Source: Neospora caninum Liverpool (Eukaryota; Apicomplexa; Conoidasida; Eucoccidiorida; Sarcocystidae). From it: DNA of 64,000 nt. A program made the translations under genes and the position numbers. The stretch lies in contig NC_018391.1 in the NCBI RefSeq assembly GCF_000208865.1, forward strand, positions 1,178,001 to 1,242,000, read 5' to 3'. The notes below the pieces were generated by a model, which saw only the letters and a list, made by a program, of their open reading frames with translations, was not told the DNA's origin and ran no database searches. This document shows positions 59,453 to 64,000 of this stretch, one piece after another (within the stretch, counting starts at the first letter, position 1; each line of letters begins with the position of its first letter).

Positions 59453-62400
59453 TTGGGAAGGGACTGCGATGTGCACAACAGGGTTGCGGTTTTTAAGGAA
59501 GGTATTTTGTCGGTTGATGAATATTGGGGCAGAGGTTTTTGAAGGTGTCTGCGGGCGTAGGAGGTACCGCCTGCTGAAGGTGTCCGTTTTTAATCCCTGT
59601 CTTTCGCATGCAGAGAGGTTCACCTTGAACAGTTTGATGACCGAGAGAATGAAAGAGCCAAAGGCGAGAGATCCCAAATGGTACTTTATTGCGACACCGA
59701 GAGACTTGACAACAACGCCTACACACACACGCGATACAGCAACGAGAGTGTAGAAAGGATGCCGGTGCTCTCACCGGTGTGCGGAGACCGCGCGAGTCTA
59801 ACGGACGTCTCGACGTGCAGGATTGGTCTATAAATACTCGCTCTGCAAGTGTATTGAAAGAGTAACCCTAAAGAAAGCGACAATCAAACTGCCTTGGTGC
59901 GGAGGTCTTGTTCTCTATGCTTTGTTTCTATGCTTCGTCCTTTAAGCATGTGTGCTGGTGCCGCATACACCACAGCTCTGCCTGCGCTTTACCCCACGCA
60001 CCTCGGGATTCCTTTTTTCCTCTACTGTCTTCAGGGGTAAAATACCACCTGCAAACGGCGCCGGCCAGCACTAGCTTTCCGTTATCGCAGAGATCAGGGA
60101 AGGACAGAAGGCGAGCCACCAAGCAGAGAAAAAGGAGGACACCCATGCAGGAGATACACCGGAAACGTGTATTCGTCGCCTCTGTGTCTGAACGTGTCCT
60201 GGTCGTCCCTACTTCCACGAACGGCCGGTATTTGCACCAAGCGATTCTGCCGCTCCGTTTCCAGTCTTTTGAAGACACAAACCCGTTAGACGGAAGAACC
60301 AAGCGTGTGCGTCTCTTTCACGTTTCTCTCCCTCGTTCCCATCCGTGCGTCATGTATCGGTACAATAAATTACGGATGTTTGCGTACACCTAGACATATC
60401 CATATACCTAGCTGGATGCATGTGTAGTGTATGGATGTGCATTGAAAAAGAAAGCTGCAAGTTCAGAAGGGTCGTTACCGGCTATAGATTCACGTGTGAA
60501 AGTCTTTTCGTACTTTTCTCTTTTTCTCGTTGGGTATCTGTGTTCTTCGACGCGAACGGGGCAAGACACTTATCCCCTTCCCAACTGCGAAGAATGGAAA
60601 CACGCCTTTCCGAGTGTATGTTTCTTGTTACTGTCTTGCTTCAGGGGAGAAATCTTTTTTCCACGTTTTTTTACGGAGATATATGCGTGTGAGACAGTAA
60701 AACTCGTGACACACCACATTCGCGTAGACAACACCTGCAACGTGTCTGTCGGTGAAAGTACCTGGTTGCAAGCGAGAAGGAAGCAGTAAATCCAGAGGAA
60801 AATGAACAGATGGTACCTGTGGTACACAGAACACGCACACTGGGAAGGCTTTCTGACGCCCACTCGTACACCAAGCCTCTGCGAATCACAAAGCAGGAGT
60901 CCTCTCACGAACAGGTGCGTCGAGAACAGTCGAAACGGATCGGAAGGATCAGCCGAGAGAGCGAAGAACGTTTCTACAGGATCTCGTGAGAGACGCCATG
61001 GGGTTTTTCGGCGAGTTACTCCCACTGTGCGTTTCGCTTGCCCGCGCTGAGTCTCCCTCTCCTCGGCGATACTTTCTCTTTCCTCAACTGTATGAGCCTC
61101 CTGTTCACCCCTCTGTCTTCCGTTTTCAGAAAACACTTCTACACTATCTCGGTGGGGCGCAATTTTGACACGGAGTCTAGCGCATGTTGCCACGACGGGA
61201 GTTCTGCCTTGTCTTTTTGTGCGTTTTCCGCTTCGCTTTCAGCAGTGGTAAAGTGTCGCTTTTCGCGGCGGGAACAAGCAAGAAGGGAATCAAGAGATGA
61301 CGAGCTCTCAATCTAAAACGTGCAGGGTAAAACTCTGCGCCTGTCGCCGTCGCGGTGGGTCGGTTTCGACCGACTACTATGGCGACCAGGTGTCTCTCTC
61401 AGGCTGTACAGACACGGCATGAAGAAGAACCTAGGATTTCTGCTCTGCGGCGACGGACGGAACTCTCGCGTTTGCCGCCTCCAACCGCAAAATGGAGCAT
61501 GGGATGAGGCAAACGCTGAGCGCCGAGACGCCCCCCTTTGTGAGAACGAACCAGAGAAGATTTGTGACTGTTCCACTCATTTGCACGCGTTTCGTCTCCT
61601 CCAGAATTGCACCCTGAGCGTCCACGATCGCTTCGCTGCTGGAGTAATAAAGGGAAGCCGCCTCCAGGATCGAAGGCTTTCTAGGATCCAACAGAGACTC
61701 TGTGATGCTCACGCGATCCTAAAAGCAACGGCGGGGCCGAGCGAAGCCGAAAACACCGGAAACCAGCGTTTGCAGAGGTAGACAAAGAGGCACCGAAGCG
61801 TGGCGCACGCACACGAACGTACACTCGAACCTAGAGAAATCCATATACATCGAACGCGGAATGTGTTTTTTGGTATGTGCATATTTGGCCCCACGTACAT
61901 TCGTAAAGTTGCACAGATAGATACATACATGTTCATATATATATGTTTATATATATATATATAAGTAGGGCGGCTGCTCAAGAGAAAACGCCGTTTTGCG
62001 TCGAGGGCGAGAGTTGCAGAGAGGCGATTTCGAAACGACACCGTCGCATACGGCATCCAGATTTTCTACAGACACTCTAGCGTCTCTCACGCACCCAACA
62101 CTTATTCGCTCCACCAACAGTCACAGCATTTGCCCCTTTTTCTACGCAGATGCTTCCAGAAAATCTTCACTTTGTAGGCTTCGCAATTTTGGAGGGTCTG
62201 CCCCAACGTCATCGCCTCACACCATCGGTCTCTCCGCATCATCCAAGTAAATACTACACGCACGCTCCTACCTACATCTACATACATACAACCCTATATA
62301 TGCATATATATGCATATATATGCATATATATATATATATATATATATATTGACACTTGTACCCTTACATGCTTACCCCCATGCGCATATATATATATATA

Positions 62401-64000
62401 TATGTATATGGTGAGAGGGTGGTATGCGGTTCTTGGGTGTGTTCCGTTCCTCGCCCTGTATGTGGCCTGCCAGGTTTTTCCTGTGTTGTGCATAGCTTGC
62501 ATTCCACTTCTTCTGAGAGCGTCGCTTGTGTCCGTCTCGCAAGTGTCTTACCCACAAATCTCGAGGCGCGAGGTTTCCTTCAATCTCGGCGTCTTGTTTT
62601 GCCATCGATCCCCGCGGTGCGTGGCGGGGCGCGTCGGCCGTGCGGTCTCCCATGGCGGCGAGTTCAGCGGCGATCACGGAGTCTCGTTCCACAAGTTCTC
62701 TCGTCAGCAGGCGTCGTGGCTCCGGGAAAGGTTTCCGTGTCCCTCGGAGATTTCTACCCCGCTCACTCTGGCGACTGGGATGGCCTCCTGCGTCTCTGTG
62801 GCGAGCTTCAGTCTCTCCAGAGAACGGCCGAGACGCCCATAGCTGCTCAGACGGCGGGTCAGGTGCGCTCAGGCGAGGCCGAGAGGGAATTGCGGCCGCC
62901 TCACCGCTCGTTGGCGTGCGCCCCCACGGAGACAGGCGCGCTGTTCCATGCGGGCTGCACGGTGATGGGTTCCGCCGGTCTTCGAGGTCTTCCCCCCCGG
63001 CAAAACCGCCGGATCTTCGAGACGGTGGCGAAAGAACAGAGTGAGGAGAGGTGACAGAGGGAGGAAAGGAGACAGAGGGAGGAAAGGAGACAGAGGGAGG
63101 AAAGGAGACAGAGGGAGGAAAGGAGACAGAGGGAGGAAAGGAGACTGAGAGAGGAACGGGGGAGCGGCGAGAAGGGGAAAGAGAAGGTTGGGCGGATCCG
63201 GTTGAGGCAGAAACCGGCGGAGCCCCGACGCTTGGTGATAGACCCCATGGAGGAAAGCGGGTCTTTTCCGAGGGATTGATCACCGGTGAAGTCGCCGTAG
63301 GCCTCGCGTGTCGTCCAGGCGAGCGGATTGAGTCCGTCGACAGCAACGACGAGCGGCTGCTTTCTCCGGGAAAAAGCATACCTGTGTTTGTCAAGTGCGT
63401 GGTAGACGGCGAGGAGAGAGGGTCAGGCTGAGTGAGCGCGACGGGCGCGGAGCTCGAGGCGTCCAGCGAAGAGCGCGACAACGGCAACAGGCTGTCAAAG
63501 GGCCGAGGAGGCGGCTGAATCGACTGATTTGCGCGGTGAACGAGGGAGCGCGAGGGCTGGACACCTCCAATAATCGCGTTCACCTTATCGGGGAAAACGT
63601 CGACGGCAGTTACCAAGCACGCAGCCGTGTAGACTGCAATGCAGAAATAGGCAGCCTGCAGTGAGACGGTAATCACGGGAACTGCGACGGCGGTCGGTTT
63701 ATGGTGAAGAAACATCGCGGCGACCTGGCGCAACGAGACCACAGCAGAGAAAGCGGAGAGACGTGCAGCGAAACGAAACTCCGGGAAAACCCCGTCTTTG
63801 CAGAAACGGACTCTGCACCATGTCGAGAGACACACACTAGCTGCTAAGGTGACTCTCATCGCGTGGCACGATGCGCCTCCTCGCTTTTGTGCAGGGCGCT
63901 CTGAATGGCCATCGTTGGGTCTTTGCAGCGCGTTCTCAACTGTTTCCAGTGTCTCCCGAGAGATTCTTTAAAACGCGGAAAACCCTTGCTCAACGCCAAA
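56728..64000 (-). CDS. Choline-transporter-like protein (SLC44/CTL/Pns1 family), N-terminus beyond the right edge
   Basis: Polytopic membrane protein. Secure exons: about 63724 (or further right)-62552, 60816-60762, 60074-60026, 59718-59624, 59173-58961, 58364-58218, 57558-57399, 56816-56728; phases of the last seven agree and end in TAA. Family blocks: a membrane segment (PVITVSLQAAYFCIAVYTAA) in the first visible exon, YHLFIFLWIYCFLLACNQ, LVLAGAVCRWYF, KYHLGSLAFGSFILSVIKL, CFEKCIEFLDRQAYIQ, then IALTGKNFCHSA, FLGKALSFLGTVVVAA, ASVFHEVYRMAVATTI and a short hydrophilic tail (FTPEPLRKFLHGHGQE). CTL proteins move choline or related organic cations, though substrates differ; here substrate is unknown. 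Between the first visible segment and YHLF the protein carries more than 350 extra low-complexity residues, including SVSFPP repeats. Another likely exon starts at 61720 (DRVSITESLLDPRKP); joins between 62551 and 60817 are unresolved. Three or four N-terminal membrane segments must lie to the right of the window. Confidence 0.88.
57037..57076. repeat. Pure (TA)n, about 19 units, in a CTL intron
   Basis: Uninterrupted TA run in the intron between the last two CTL exons. Confidence 0.96.
62285..62405. repeat. (TATATGCA)n and (TA)n array in the CTL intron
   Basis: Three ATATATGC units then a TA run, a spacer and a second TA run. Lies just beyond the donor of the exon ending at 62552. Confidence 0.94.
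63055..63150 (-). repeat. 18-bp coding repeat SVSFPP in the CTL protein insertion
   Basis: Five copies of GACAGAGGGAGGAAAGGA on the plus strand, translated on the minus strand as SVSFPP. It lies in the low-complexity loop of the transporter. Confidence 0.93.

Noticed and set aside
63051..63859. Reading the first visible CTL exon as the protein's true N-terminus starting at the Met codon at 63859
   Set aside because: The membrane segment there matches an internal helix of the family, not the first one, so earlier exons must lie beyond the window.
1..64000. tRNA or rRNA genes
   Set aside because: I looked for T-arm boxes (GTTCGAATCC and variants) on both strands and saw no complete cloverleaf; a covariance search would be decisive.

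Overview
The window is nuclear DNA of an apicomplexan, most probably a tissue-cyst coccidian of the Sarcocystidae (Toxoplasma / Neospora / Hammondia group). The signs are: genes cut by many short introns with canonical GT..AG ends, long serine-, arginine/glutamate- and proline-rich insertions in otherwise conserved proteins, abundant TGCATGC words, dense (TA)n arrays confined to introns and spacers, a calcineurin B of the apicomplexan type, and a short fragment of coccidian-type mitochondrial cytochrome b in a spacer. The many (TA)n arrays make Neospora or Hammondia at least as likely as Toxoplasma; the sequence alone does not settle the species.

Layout, left to right. (1) 1-9378, minus: MTR4/SKIV2L2-type DExH RNA helicase of the nuclear exosome; 11 exons visible, C-terminus off the left edge. 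(2) 12583-18727, minus: complete 10-exon molybdenum cofactor gene MOCS1A/CNX2/MoaA. (3) 18728-22901: long spacer between divergent genes, carrying the cytochrome b fragment. (4) 22902-34700, plus: 17-exon gene for a roughly 1733-residue protein with a PH domain, a hydrophobic hairpin and a C-terminal CRAL-TRIO (Sec14) domain. (5) 36720-39189, minus: calcineurin B in five exons, the first only 5 nt. (6) 42896-44416, minus: single-exon A-type Fe-S carrier (ISCA1-like) with a very long N-terminal extension. (7) 48404-51013, plus: low-complexity protein of unknown function. (8) 52546-54778, minus: UFC1, the E2 of the UFM1 system, in five exons. (9) 56728 to the right edge, minus: choline-transporter-like (SLC44/CTL) membrane protein, N-terminus off the right edge, with a large low-complexity insertion in the loop before the YHLF membrane segment.

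The genes form no operon. Themes recur: RNA surveillance (MTR4), Fe-S and Moco metabolism (MOCS1A carries two Fe-S clusters; ISCA1 is an Fe-S carrier), membrane lipid handling (PH/CRAL-TRIO protein and CTL), calcium signalling (CNB) and UFMylation (UFC1). Exons were joined by hand from GT..AG sites. For MOCS1A, CNB, UFC1 and the PH/CRAL-TRIO gene the phases close exactly to a stop codon, which is good internal support. Exons between 60.8 and 62.5 kb of the CTL gene are not fully resolved.
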